From Candidatus Eiseniibacteriota bacterium (GTDB lineage: Bacteria > Eisenbacteria > RBG-16-71-46), in NCBI GenBank assembly GCA_021414165.1, contig JAIOPA010000038.1, forward strand, positions 1-12,730: a stretch of DNA of 12,730 bases, written 5' to 3'. A program made the translations under genes and the position numbers. The notes below the pieces were generated by a model. That model searched no databases, was not told the origin of the DNA, and saw only the letters and a program-made list of their open reading frames with translations. Shown here one piece after another: positions 1 to 6,822 of this stretch (its first letter is position 1; every line of letters begins with the position of its first letter).

Positions 1-263
1 TTCGCAGCTCCCACCACCGAGCGGCTCGGGCCCACGCGCACCACGCGCGCCAGCACATCGAGCGCGCGATGCAGCACCAGGTTCGCGGACTGCAGCACGA
101 AGTCACGCACGCCCATGAGCCGCAGATAGCGCTGCACATGACCGGGCTGCAGTTCGCCGGGCACGACCGCCACCAGCGCCACATCGCGCCGCTCGGCGAG
201 CAGCAGATCGAGGATGCGCGGGATATAGAACGCGTCCTCTTGCGTGAGGACGGCGATCTTCAT
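1..263 (-). CDS. Formyltransferase-like protein, N-terminal part (runs off the left edge)
   Basis: The first 87 codons are visible; the rest lies outside the window. The start ATG (263-261) overlaps the stop of the deacetylase gene in an ATGA junction, so the two are translationally coupled. The N-terminus MKIAVLTQEDAFYIPRIL, followed by an alternating hydrophobic stretch (ALVAVVPGEL), looks like the first beta-alpha-beta unit of the formyl-transferase (methionyl-tRNA formyltransferase-like) fold, which uses N10-formyltetrahydrofolate. In sugar loci, relatives of this family N-formylate amino sugars. The catalytic Asn-His-Asp region of that family would lie downstream and cannot be seen. The family call therefore rests on the N-terminus alone. 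A Rossmann-type glycosyltransferase is the main alternative. A role in surface glycan modification is inferred from the neighbours. Confidence 0.5.
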   Translation of the reverse strand, partial: MKIAVLTQEDAFYIPRILDLLLAERRDVALVAVVPGELQPGHVQRYLRLMGVRDFVLQSANLVLHRALDVLARVVRVGPSRSVVGAA

Positions 264-1228
264 CGCTTGGCGGCCTCGGCCAGCTGCTGCGCGAACGCCT
301 CGCGCATGGGCACGAACCGGAAGTCGGCGAGCAACTGCCGCGTGTTGCCGACCGTGGACTCCAGCCGGTGATAGTGCGTCCACTGCGGCAGCCAGCGCGG
401 CAGCGTGATGCGCGGCTGCTCGGTGTCGAACTCCCACGGGTGCACGTAGAACACGAGCCCGCGGTCCTCGTGCTCCAGGATGCGGCGCGACAGCGCACGC
501 GTGAGCGCGTAGGGATACATGCGGAAGTAGCCACCACCACCGAGCGGCAGGTTCATGCCCGGCACGCGCACGGTGCTCAAGGGCACCTCGAACAACCGCG
601 CGCCCGACGGCGTGGTGAGGAACCCGGGTGCGCGCGAGGCATTCGGGATCCCGTAGCGATAGTTCACCGTGGGGAACACGCTCGAGTCGTACGCCACGCC
701 TTCTTCGACCAGGATGTCGAGTGCCCACAGCGCGTCCTTGGTGATGCTGAAGAACGGCGCGCGATAGCCCAGCACCTTCTGCCCGGACTGCGCCTCGAGC
801 AGCTGCAGCGAGCGGCGCAGTTCCTCGCGGAACTGCTTCGGGCCCTGCTGGTACACGAAGCGGTGCGACCAGCCGTGCGACGCGATCTCATGACCGCGCG
901 CGACCAGATCGGGCACCAGGTGCGGCGAGCGTTCGGCCTGCCAACCGAGCACGAAGAACGTGGCCCGCACACCCGCGGCATCGAGCAGGTCGAGCAGCAC
1001 CTTGAGCCCGGTCTCGATGCGCGAGGCGTACTTGCCCCAATCGTCCATGTCGATCTCGAGACCCTGATACCAGTCCTCGAGATCGACACTGAACACGTTC
1101 TTGGTCGGCTTCGGGTTCACGTCCCGGAACATCCCTCCTGGCAACCGCACGGTACCGGGGTCCAATGGACTCCGGCGAGGCCGGTGCGCCGTCCCCGCCG
1201 CAGGTGCGTCGGGCGTGGTCGTCGGCAC
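260..1228 (-). CDS. Polysaccharide deacetylase, PEP-CTERM/XrtA locus type (NodB fold plus DUF3473-like C-terminus)
   Basis: This is a metal-dependent carbohydrate esterase family 4 (NodB-like) deacetylase expected to remove acetyl groups from N-acetyl sugars in an exported polysaccharide. The visible metal and catalytic motifs are VDLEDW (Asp49, Asp52), SHGWSH (His118, His122), YRAPFFS (Arg156) and YVHPWEFD (His263). The long section after RAPFF, ending in HPWEFD, a Pro-rich arm and a YHRLESTVGNTRQLL stretch, matches the PEP-CTERM-locus deacetylase subfamily, whose members usually sit in exopolysaccharide/exosortase loci. The length of 322 aa is slightly above normal because of about 43 residues before the first motif. 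The GTG at 1228 begins 8 nt after the stop of the upstream SDR gene. An ATG at 1132 (residue 33) would give a more typical leader. There is no signal peptide, so cytoplasmic or membrane-associated action is likely. Family assignment is strong; the start is uncertain. Confidence 0.9.
   Translation of the reverse strand: MPTTTPDAPAAGTAHRPRRSPLDPGTVRLPGGMFRDVNPKPTKNVFSVDLEDWYQGLEIDMDDWGKYASRIETGLKVLLDLLDAAGVRATFFVLGWQAERSPHLVPDLVARGHEIASHGWSHRFVYQQGPKQFREELRRSLQLLEAQSGQKVLGYRAPFFSITKDALWALDILVEEGVAYDSSVFPTVNYRYGIPNASRAPGFLTTPSGARLFEVPLSTVRVPGMNLPLGGGGYFRMYPYALTRALSRRILEHEDRGLVFYVHPWEFDTEQPRITLPRWLPQWTHYHRLESTVGNTRQLLADFRFVPMREAFAQQLAEAAKR
1133..1139 (-). promoter_or_regulatory. Strong Shine-Dalgarno-like sequence abutting the internal ATG of the deacetylase gene
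   Basis: AGGAGGG lies on the minus strand directly before the ATG at 1132-1130. The spacing from AGGAGG to ATG is only 1 nt, much shorter than the usual 5-9 nt. It may mark the true start in a compressed form. It may instead be a coincidence of the Pro-Gly-Gly codons, with translation beginning at the GTG at 1228, which has only a weak site. The site bears on the start choice but does not settle it. Confidence 0.35.
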
Positions 1229-1236
1229 CGAGGTCG

Positions 1237-2193
1237 TCAGCGTGCGCGCCAGTATTCGAGCATGTCACTCAACGTCTGCTCGAACGGGATCACGGGCTGC
1301 CAGCCGGTCTGCTTCACGAACTTGCTGTTGTCGCCCAACAGGATCTGCACATCGGACGGCCGCAGACGCGCGGGGTCCTGCTTCACCTCGATCTTGGTCT
1401 TGGTGTGCGCGAGCAACATGTCGAGCGTCTCGCGGATGGTCCAGCACTGGCCGCGGCAGATGTTGTAGACCTCGCCCGGCTCGCACTTCTCGAGCGCCAG
1501 CACATACGCGCGCACCATGTCACGCACGTCGGTGAAGTCGCGCTTGGCGTCCAGGTTGCCCACGTGCAGCACCGGCGCCTTGCGGCCCTTCTCGATGTCG
1601 GCGATCTGCTTGGCGAAGTCGCTCGCCACGAACACCGGTCCGCGGCGCGGTCCCTCGTGGTTGAACCCACGGGTGCGCACGCTGTCGACCTTCCACGACA
1701 TCCAGTACTGGTAGCCGAGCATGTCCTGCGCGACCTTGCTCACCGCGTAGGGCGACAGCGGCCGCAGCGGGTTGGTCTCCTTGATCGGGACCTCGTCAGC
1801 GAACACCATGCCGTACTCCTCGGACGAGCACGCGAGCTGGATACGCGTCTTGAGCCCCAGCCGGCGCACGGCCTCGAAGATGTTCACCTGCGCCATGATG
1901 TTCGTCTGCAGCGACTCCGAGGGCGCGACCCACGAGGTCGGCACGAACGACTGCGCGGCCAGGTGGAAGATCCAGTCCGGCTTGATCTTGGCGATGGTGT
2001 CGTACGTCGACGTGGCGTCGCGCAGCTCACACTCGTGCAGCGTGATCTGGCCGGGCTTCAGGTGCTCGATGTTCTCGGTACGGCTACGCCACCGCCAGAT
2101 GCCGTGGATCTCGCAGTCGTTCCGGGTGAGCAGATAGTCGACGAGGTGGCTGCCGGCGAAGCCGGTCACGCCCGTGATCAGGACCTTGCGCAT
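1237..2193 (-). CDS. NAD(P)-dependent GDP-sugar dehydratase/reductase of the GMD/RMD group (extended SDR)
   Basis: This extended short-chain dehydrogenase acts on a GDP-linked hexose and makes a precursor of a deoxy sugar for surface glycan. The Rossmann motif GVTGFAGSH (Gly8, Gly11, Gly14), the SSEEYG loop (residues 123-128) and the YAVSK catalytic pair (Tyr149, Lys153) are all intact. The RPSDVQILLGDNSK and GWQPVIPFEQTL tail is typical of both GDP-mannose 4,6-dehydratases (GMD) and GDP-4-dehydro-6-deoxy-D-mannose reductases (RMD). The segment GNLDAKRDFTDVRD resembles RMD more than the RRDWGHA-type segment usual in GMD, so I lean towards the reductase; databases often label both as GMD. The start at 2193 (318 aa) has GGAG 6 nt upstream and begins right at the Rossmann strand MRKVLITG. 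A start at 2262 would add an unrelated arginine-rich leader. It is the first gene of a probable three-gene unit. Confidence 0.88.
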   Translation of the reverse strand: MRKVLITGVTGFAGSHLVDYLLTRNDCEIHGIWRWRSRTENIEHLKPGQITLHECELRDATSTYDTIAKIKPDWIFHLAAQSFVPTSWVAPSESLQTNIMAQVNIFEAVRRLGLKTRIQLACSSEEYGMVFADEVPIKETNPLRPLSPYAVSKVAQDMLGYQYWMSWKVDSVRTRGFNHEGPRRGPVFVASDFAKQIADIEKGRKAPVLHVGNLDAKRDFTDVRDMVRAYVLALEKCEPGEVYNICRGQCWTIRETLDMLLAHTKTKIEVKQDPARLRPSDVQILLGDNSKFVKQTGWQPVIPFEQTLSDMLEYWRAR

Positions 2194-2233
2194 CGGTTGC
2201 TCCAGGGTACGTAGAAGTGAAAAGCGACGTGCG

Positions 2234-2262
2234 AGGGTAGGGTCTACCCGAGGGGGCGTCAA
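2234..2262 (-). promoter_or_regulatory. Probable sigma70-type promoter for the SDR-deacetylase-formyltransferase unit
   Basis: On the minus strand the -35-like TTGACG (2262-2257) is followed by a 17-nt spacer and a -10-like TACCCT (2239-2234). The -35 matches five of six consensus bases and the -10 matches three of six. Transcription would begin near 2227, giving a leader of about 34 nt before the ATG at 2193. The elements lie inside two adjacent inverted repeats, which may affect access. The call rests on element match and position only. Confidence 0.45.
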
Positions 2263-2270
2263 CAGCCCCC
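2235..2270. repeat. Two adjacent hairpins upstream of the SDR gene
   Basis: The first is GGGTAG-GGT-CTACCC (2235-2249), a perfect 6-bp stem with a 3-nt loop. The second is GGGGGC-(7 nt)-GCCCCC (2252-2257 with 2265-2270), also 6 bp. They sit 2 nt apart and overlap the candidate promoter. They could be an operator or part of the end of the OPT transcript. No T-tract follows on either strand. Confidence 0.5.
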
Positions 2271-2326
2271 GAGGTGCGGCTCAAGCTGCACGGGCGCAGT
2301 GAGTTGCGCGAGCAGCCGGTAAGCGT

Positions 2327-2359
2327 CGGCCCCCGCCCGGGAACGCCGTGCGGGGGCCG
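2327..2359 (-). terminator. Strong GC hairpin after the OPT transporter gene
   Basis: CGGCCCCCGC (2327-2336) and GCGGGGGCCG (2350-2359) form a perfect 10-bp stem with a 13-nt loop. It begins about 18 nt beyond the transporter stop codon on the minus strand. There is no run of T after it, so it is either a hairpin-only terminator, as is common in GC-rich genomes, or a 3' stabilising structure. Confidence 0.6.
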
Positions 2360-2376
2360 GTACGACCTGGCGCGTA

Positions 2377-4254
2377 CTAACCGATGAACACGTTCGGCAG
2401 CAGGCGCTGCAGCAGGATGAGGAATGCGCCCATGAGGCTCTCGCCCGCGATGATGCCCGACGAGGCCGCCACGGTGTACTTGCGGTGCCACTCGGGCCAC
2501 AGCTTGCCCACCAGCAGCGCGATGCACGAGCCGATGAAGAACGACACCGAGTTGAAGCCGTTGAACGTGAACGCGAGCCCGAGTCCGGTGGGCGACGGGA
2601 TGAACGCCTTGGCCTTGGGGAACCAACGCTCGAGCAGCACGAGCAGGATGCCCAGCGAGCCGCCGGCCCAGATGAGCATCTGCGCGCTGTGCGGCAGCGC
2701 GCCGGGACCATTGCCGAGCAGTTCGGCGACGGCCTTCCACACCAGCGCGGCCGGCGCGGGCCACTTCTCGGTGCCGAGTTCCTCGGGGCTGCGCACGAAC
2801 AAGAAGAACGTGGGCACCACGATGAGGCTGCCCGCCACGACGCCGAGGAACTGAGCCAGGAACTGCTGGCGCGGGTTGGCGCCCAGCAGGTAGCCGCTCT
2901 TCAAGTCGATGAGCAGGTCACCGGCGTGGCTCACCGAGCCCGACGTGATCTGCGCGGTGAGCAGGTTCACGCTGGTGTCACCGGGCTTGATCGCACCGAA
3001 CGCCAGCTGCGTCATCTTGCTCATGGGGCCGACCGGCGTGGTGTCCGTCTCGCCGGTCACCCGGCACGCCACGATGACCAGGAAGAACGTGGCCAGCACG
3101 GCAATGGCACCCATCCACCACGTGATGTGCATGAAGTGATGGCCCACGAGCACCACGAGCGTGCCCACGGTCACGAAGCCGCCCACGAACCACGACGAGG
3201 GGACCTCGATCTTGTTCATGGGATCGCTGTCGTCGACCGGCTTGCCGAACAGCGAACCGAGCGTGCTGAACGTGCGCTTGACCGCCTGCCAGTTGAACAG
3301 GAACAGCAGGAGCCCGCTGGTGACCATCATGGGAACGCCGAACCACAGCGACCAGCGCGAGATGTTGCGGAAGCTCGCAGGGCTCGTGATGTCGCCGTTA
3401 TCCAGGAACATCGGGGCAAGGATGAGGTAGTTCACGCTCGCGCCCAGCAACATGCTCCACGCCTGCCGGAACGAGATCAGCGCACCGCCGGCCAGCAGCA
3501 GCAGCGAGCCCTCGAAGCGCATGGTGAGCTCGTAGGCGGTGTACTTGCCGATCTGGATCCACTGGGTGCCGAACGTGGCCGGGATGAGCGGATAGAACCG
3601 GCCGTGCCAGTCGCCGTCGCGCAGGAACCCGACCAACCCGCCCAGGAGGCCCGCGAAACCCAGCGCGCGGGCCTGGCCGGCGGCCTCCTTGCTCTTGGCG
3701 TGCAGCGTGCGCAGCGTGGTCGCGGCTGCGATGCCACTGGGGAACGGCAGCTGTTCGATGTTCACCATCTGCCGCTTGGCGGGGATGGCCAGGAACACGC
3801 CCAGGAACGAGATGAGACACACCCACAGGATGAGCACGGCCTGCGGAGGCACGGCTGTGGGGTTGAGCATCCAGAGCGCCGGGATCGCGTTCACGATGCC
3901 GGCGCTCGTCATGGAGCCAGCGGCCGAGGCGGCCGACTGCATGGCGTTGTTCTCGAGGATCGAGAACTCCGAGAGCTTGAACATCTTGGTGAGCGACGTG
4001 AACAGCGCCCACGCCAGGATGCACGACGTGATCGCCACGCCCATGCTCCAACCGATCTTGAGCCCCACGTACACGTTCGAGACGCACATGATCGCGCCGA
4101 TGATCATGCCGGTGATGGCGGCGCGCAGCGTGAGCTGCTTCTGCTTGTCACCCTGGTAGATCTTCTCGAACCAGTGGCGTTCGATCTCCTCGGGCGAGCG
4201 GGCGCGGCCATGTTCGTCGACGGGCGAGAGCGGTGCGACCTGGGGGGCTTCCAC
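2377..4254 (-). CDS. OPT-family (oligopeptide transporter superfamily) permease
   Basis: This is a polytopic inner-membrane protein of 625 aa. The OPT superfamily moves small peptides or metal-chelate compounds by cation coupling; the substrate here cannot be read from sequence. A charged cytoplasmic N-terminus (about residues 12-45) leads into the first span (AAITGMIIGAIMCVSNVYVGL). The family-typical NVYVGLKIGWSMG and ENNAMQSAASAAGSM segments, the PFPSGIAAA loop and a closing GESLMGAFLILL helix follow; roughly a dozen or more hydrophobic spans are visible. The GTG at 4254 is preferred because AGAGG lies 9 nt upstream and the protein then starts just before the conserved acidic leader. The frame stays open to a TTG at 4329, but that adds a non-conserved segment. 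It is monocistronic, with its own hairpin after the stop. No ABC or peptidase partner gene is adjacent. Confidence 0.9.
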   Translation of the reverse strand: MEAPQVAPLSPVDEHGRARSPEEIERHWFEKIYQGDKQKQLTLRAAITGMIIGAIMCVSNVYVGLKIGWSMGVAITSCILAWALFTSLTKMFKLSEFSILENNAMQSAASAAGSMTSAGIVNAIPALWMLNPTAVPPQAVLILWVCLISFLGVFLAIPAKRQMVNIEQLPFPSGIAAATTLRTLHAKSKEAAGQARALGFAGLLGGLVGFLRDGDWHGRFYPLIPATFGTQWIQIGKYTAYELTMRFEGSLLLLAGGALISFRQAWSMLLGASVNYLILAPMFLDNGDITSPASFRNISRWSLWFGVPMMVTSGLLLFLFNWQAVKRTFSTLGSLFGKPVDDSDPMNKIEVPSSWFVGGFVTVGTLVVLVGHHFMHITWWMGAIAVLATFFLVIVACRVTGETDTTPVGPMSKMTQLAFGAIKPGDTSVNLLTAQITSGSVSHAGDLLIDLKSGYLLGANPRQQFLAQFLGVVAGSLIVVPTFFLFVRSPEELGTEKWPAPAALVWKAVAELLGNGPGALPHSAQMLIWAGGSLGILLVLLERWFPKAKAFIPSPTGLGLAFTFNGFNSVSFFIGSCIALLVGKLWPEWHRKYTVAASSGIIAGESLMGAFLILLQRLLPNVFIG

Positions 4255-4263
4255 GATGGTGGT

Positions 4264-4268
4264 CCTCT
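4264..4268 (-). promoter_or_regulatory. Ribosome binding site supporting the GTG start of the OPT gene
   Basis: AGAGG on the minus strand lies 9 nt before the GTG at 4254. It favours that codon over the TTG at 4329, for which I see no comparable site. Confidence 0.5.
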
Positions 4269-4345
4269 CGTGGGTCAGGGAGTGGGAGCAGCCGGGAGCG
4301 TGAAGCCGGGTCAGGTTGCGTGATGGCAACGGGTTCCGACAAGTG

Positions 4346-4382
4346 AAAAAGCGCCTGCGCGTGTTCCGGCAGCCCTACGCGC
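4346..4382 (-). terminator. Hairpin plus T-tract after the sigma/anti-sigma genes
   Basis: On the minus strand GCGCGT (4382-4377) pairs with ACGCGC (4362-4357) across a 14-nt loop. AGGCGC and then TTTTT (4350-4346) follow. The 6-nt gap before the T-run is longer than ideal for a Rho-independent terminator. It lies about 45 nt past the anti-sigma stop, the right place to close that operon and insulate the OPT gene. Confidence 0.45.
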
Positions 4383-4426
4383 GTGGACTCACTGCACAAG
4401 AGTGCCGTGACGTTGACGCACCTCGA

Positions 4427-6145
4427 TCAGCGGCTGCGCAGTTCCTGCTGCCAACGCAGCACGGTGGCGCGCTCGGGCAACGTGCGCGGCGTGGCCGCCA
4501 CGAACGACTCGATCGCATGGCGCAGGCGATCGGCGCGAGCCGACTCCGGTGCGATCGCGTGGGCCTCGTGCAGCGCCGAGAGCGAACGGAAGCGCGCGTC
4601 ATAGGTGGCCGCGCCACTCGTGCGTTCGGCGACATCGTCCCACAGCACCACGAGCTTCTCGTACGACTCGGCCGTGCGCTCGCGTGCCGCGAGTGCAGCC
4701 TGCGCACGCGCCGCGGTCACGGCGGCACGCACGACGTCGGACTGGCTCGCGTACACGTCGGGTGTGGGTGCTGCCTTGGACGCGAACCCGGTGAGCATGC
4801 CGCCCTTGTCACCCAGCGTGCCGATCGGCTCCATGTTCACGGCCAGCGTCGCGATGCTGGTGATCGGCAGGCGCACGGGCTCGAAGCCCACGTGCAGCTC
4901 GATGAGCGTGTCGCCCACGCGGGGTGCGGCGTCAAAGCAGTAGCGGCCATCGGCACCGCTGCGCGTATTGGCGGGCTGTGCACCCGACACGCGGACCTGC
5001 GCGGCGGCGAGCGGCGTGCCGCGCGTATCGCGCACCAGACCGCAGCGGTCGGTGAGGACGCCCGCATCGAGCGACATCCTGGATGCCTCCGCACGGCCAC
5101 CGCGGAATCCGAGGTCACGCTTGGCGGCCGCCGGAGCGGGCGCACCGCCGAGCGACTTCCCGAGGGGCGAGTTCTCGCGCAGGCTCTGCGTGAGCGCATC
5201 GGTGACCTTGGCGCGCGCTGGCGGCTGCGGCGGCACGGCCTCGGGCGCGCTCGTGGCCTTGGGCTTCGACGACTCGATGGACTGCCCCACCTCGCTCATC
5301 GCCACGCCCTCCTGCTGCGTCACATTGGCGGAGGCGGGCGCGGGTGCGCTGGTGGCCACCGGCGGCGGCGCGAGTGCGGGCGCCGGAGTGCTGCGTCGCT
5401 CGGTCTCACGCGCACGCGCGACGTTCCGCGAAGCACCGGGCGCGAGTTCGGCGCGCGGCGACAGCGGCAGCGTGCCGGGAGCAGCCTGCTGGGCGACCGC
5501 GGGGCGATCGGGTCTCGTGCCGGGCGCGGCGTCCTTGGCGGCGCTCGCGTCCAACGTGGCCACTGCGCTGGGCGCGGCCTGCGTGCTCGCCATGGAGTCC
5601 GTGACCGGCGCGCTCATGGCCTGCGGCGCGGGATCGCTCGACTGCGAAGGGGCGGCCTGCTCGGTCGCGACGCTGCCCGCCAGCGTGCTCACCACGGCCC
5701 CACGCTGCCCATACCACTGCACGCCCAGCCCCACCGCCGCCACCAACACCGCGGCACTGCCGGCGAACGCCAGCCCGCGCGGCGTGAACAGCCACGCGAA
5801 CGGGTTCGTGGCGCGTGGCTTCGCAACCGGCACGGGCGCATCGGCGTCCGCGGCACCACCCGAGCCCGCCACACCGGCGGCCTCGCGAGCCAGCGCCGCC
5901 TCGCCCTTGGGATCGGCCGCGATGCGCGCGGCCACGCGATCGGCGAAGTCGGCGAAGTAGGCGTCACCCGGGTCGTGATCGATCGCGTCGAGCAACGAGC
6001 CATCGAGCGCGGCGAACGACTCGAGCCGCGCGGCACACTCCTCGCAGCCCGCGAGATGCGAGTCGATGCGCGCCTCGTCCGCGGCATCGAGCACCCCGTC
6101 CAGGCGCGCCGAGAGCTGTTCGTCGGCCAGATGATCGTGGCTCAC
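4427..6145 (-). CDS. Anti-sigma factor with zinc-finger N-terminus and carboxypeptidase-regulatory-like extracytoplasmic domain
   Basis: A membrane-spanning regulator of 572 aa that should hold the adjacent ECF sigma factor inactive. The N-terminus carries the HLAGCEEC zinc-binding anti-sigma motif (His30, Cys34, Cys37; H-x3-C-x2-C). One transmembrane helix follows at about residues 125-146. Residues 155-340 are a low-complexity Ala/Pro/Ser-rich stalk. Residues 366-440 (CGLVRDTRGTPLAAAQVRVSG and GADGRYCFD) look like a carboxypeptidase-regulatory-like beta-sandwich, with Cys368 and Cys403 placed so that a disulfide is possible. A charged helical segment (about 470-572) ends the protein. Typical zinc-finger anti-sigma factors are about 200-300 aa, so the outer half is unusually large and may be the sensor. 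The GTG start at 6145 overlaps the sigma stop (GTGA), with GAGG 7 nt upstream. The N-terminal call is firm; the outer domain is a pattern-based inference. Confidence 0.85.
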   Translation of the reverse strand: MSHDHLADEQLSARLDGVLDAADEARIDSHLAGCEECAARLESFAALDGSLLDAIDHDPGDAYFADFADRVAARIAADPKGEAALAREAAGVAGSGGAADADAPVPVAKPRATNPFAWLFTPRGLAFAGSAAVLVAAVGLGVQWYGQRGAVVSTLAGSVATEQAAPSQSSDPAPQAMSAPVTDSMASTQAAPSAVATLDASAAKDAAPGTRPDRPAVAQQAAPGTLPLSPRAELAPGASRNVARARETERRSTPAPALAPPPVATSAPAPASANVTQQEGVAMSEVGQSIESSKPKATSAPEAVPPQPPARAKVTDALTQSLRENSPLGKSLGGAPAPAAAKRDLGFRGGRAEASRMSLDAGVLTDRCGLVRDTRGTPLAAAQVRVSGAQPANTRSGADGRYCFDAAPRVGDTLIELHVGFEPVRLPITSIATLAVNMEPIGTLGDKGGMLTGFASKAAPTPDVYASQSDVVRAAVTAARAQAALAARERTAESYEKLVVLWDDVAERTSGAATYDARFRSLSALHEAHAIAPESARADRLRHAIESFVAATPRTLPERATVLRWQQELRSR

Positions 6146-6738
6146 GACGCGTCCTCGCTGGCTTCGCCGGCCATGCGGCGCTTGAGATCGGCGCGTGCGC
6201 GCGACAGTCGCGACATCACCGTGCCCGCCGGTACACCGAGTGCGTGCGCGATCTCGTCATACGACAGGTCCTGCATGACCCGGAGCGCGAGCACGGCCTG
6301 ATGCTCCGGCGCCAACTGTGCGAAGCACGCGCGCAGCCGCGCGTCGCGTTCGTTCGTGGCGGTGTGCTCGGCCGGGTCATCGTCGATCCCCCACTGCTGT
6401 CCTTGCTCCACGAGCGGCTCGATGCTCGTCTCGGGCCTGCGCTTGCGAGAGCGGAACAACGAGAACGCCTGATTCGTGACGATGCGCGCGAGCCAGGGAT
6501 ACACGGGCAGCCCGAGTTCGAAGCGCCCGATCGCCCCCCACGCGCGCACGAACGTCTCCTGCGCCAGGTCGTCCGCATCGCTCTGGCTGCGCGTGAGCGT
6601 CCACGCCAGGCGGTGCACGGCGCGCTGGTAGCGGCGCACGAGCTGTCCGAACGCGGCCTGGTCGCCGCGCTGGCTCGCCTGCACCAGCGACGTGTCGTCC
6701 GGTCCGTCATCCAAGGTACGCCGCGGGGCCGAGTCCAT
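6142..6738 (-). CDS. ECF-type RNA polymerase sigma factor (sigma-70 family)
   Basis: A 198-aa extracytoplasmic-function sigma factor that directs RNA polymerase to its own promoters. Region 2 spans about residues 26-101, with the core-binding DDLAQETFVRAW helix (56-67) and the WLARIVTNQAFSLFRSRKRR end. A short acidic linker follows. Region 4 (about 131-188) contains LSYDEIAHALGVPAGTVMSR, the helix-turn-helix that reads the -35 element. The ATG at 6738 gives the usual ECF length. The reading frame stays open far upstream, but that extension would lie antisense inside the exporter gene and is rejected. The Shine-Dalgarno site is poor (CCGGGA next to the ATG). It is co-transcribed and translationally coupled to the anti-sigma gene, the classic arrangement. 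ECF units commonly autoregulate, but I cannot identify the recognised promoter from this window alone. Confidence 0.93.
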   Translation of the reverse strand: MDSAPRRTLDDGPDDTSLVQASQRGDQAAFGQLVRRYQRAVHRLAWTLTRSQSDADDLAQETFVRAWGAIGRFELGLPVYPWLARIVTNQAFSLFRSRKRRPETSIEPLVEQGQQWGIDDDPAEHTATNERDARLRACFAQLAPEHQAVLALRVMQDLSYDEIAHALGVPAGTVMSRLSRARADLKRRMAGEASEDAS

Positions 6739-6784
6739 TCCCGGCAGGAGACTCGCCCGGGGGCGTGGCGTCAAGCCGTTCGTG

Positions 6785-6798
6785 CGAAAGGACTTTCG
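6785..6798. repeat. Perfect 14-bp inverted repeat in the divergent promoter region
   Basis: CGAAAG-GA-CTTTCG is a perfect 6-bp inverted repeat with a 2-nt centre. The spacing suits a dimeric DNA-binding protein better than an RNA hairpin. It lies 47 nt upstream of the sigma ATG and 92 nt before the exporter GTG, so it could control either gene. No binding protein is identified. Confidence 0.4.
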
Positions 6799-6822
6799 GT
6801 TGTAGGCTGGAGTCGGCATAGT
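6794..6822 (+). promoter_or_regulatory. Weak candidate promoter for the EamA-type exporter
   Basis: CATAGT (6817-6822) matches the -10 consensus at four of six bases and is preceded, after 17 nt, by TTTCGG (6794-6799), which is a poor -35. It overlaps the inverted repeat at 6785-6798. Transcription would start near 6829. This is a position-supported guess only. Confidence 0.25.

Noticed and set aside
368..2214. Plus-strand open frames opposite the deacetylase and SDR genes (368-1468 and 1165-2214)
   Set aside because: Arg/His/Leu-rich shadows without recognisable domains, and overlapping well-supported genes.
2485..4323. A 612-codon plus-strand open frame opposite the OPT transporter
   Set aside because: The translation is a His/Glu/Arg/Gln-rich mixture without motifs, while the minus strand encodes a clear polytopic membrane protein.
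4316..6301. A 661-codon plus-strand open frame opposite the anti-sigma and sigma genes
   Set aside because: It is extremely Arg/His-rich with no domain pattern and mirrors the codon bias of the minus-strand genes. Such long antisense frames are expected in very GC-rich DNA.
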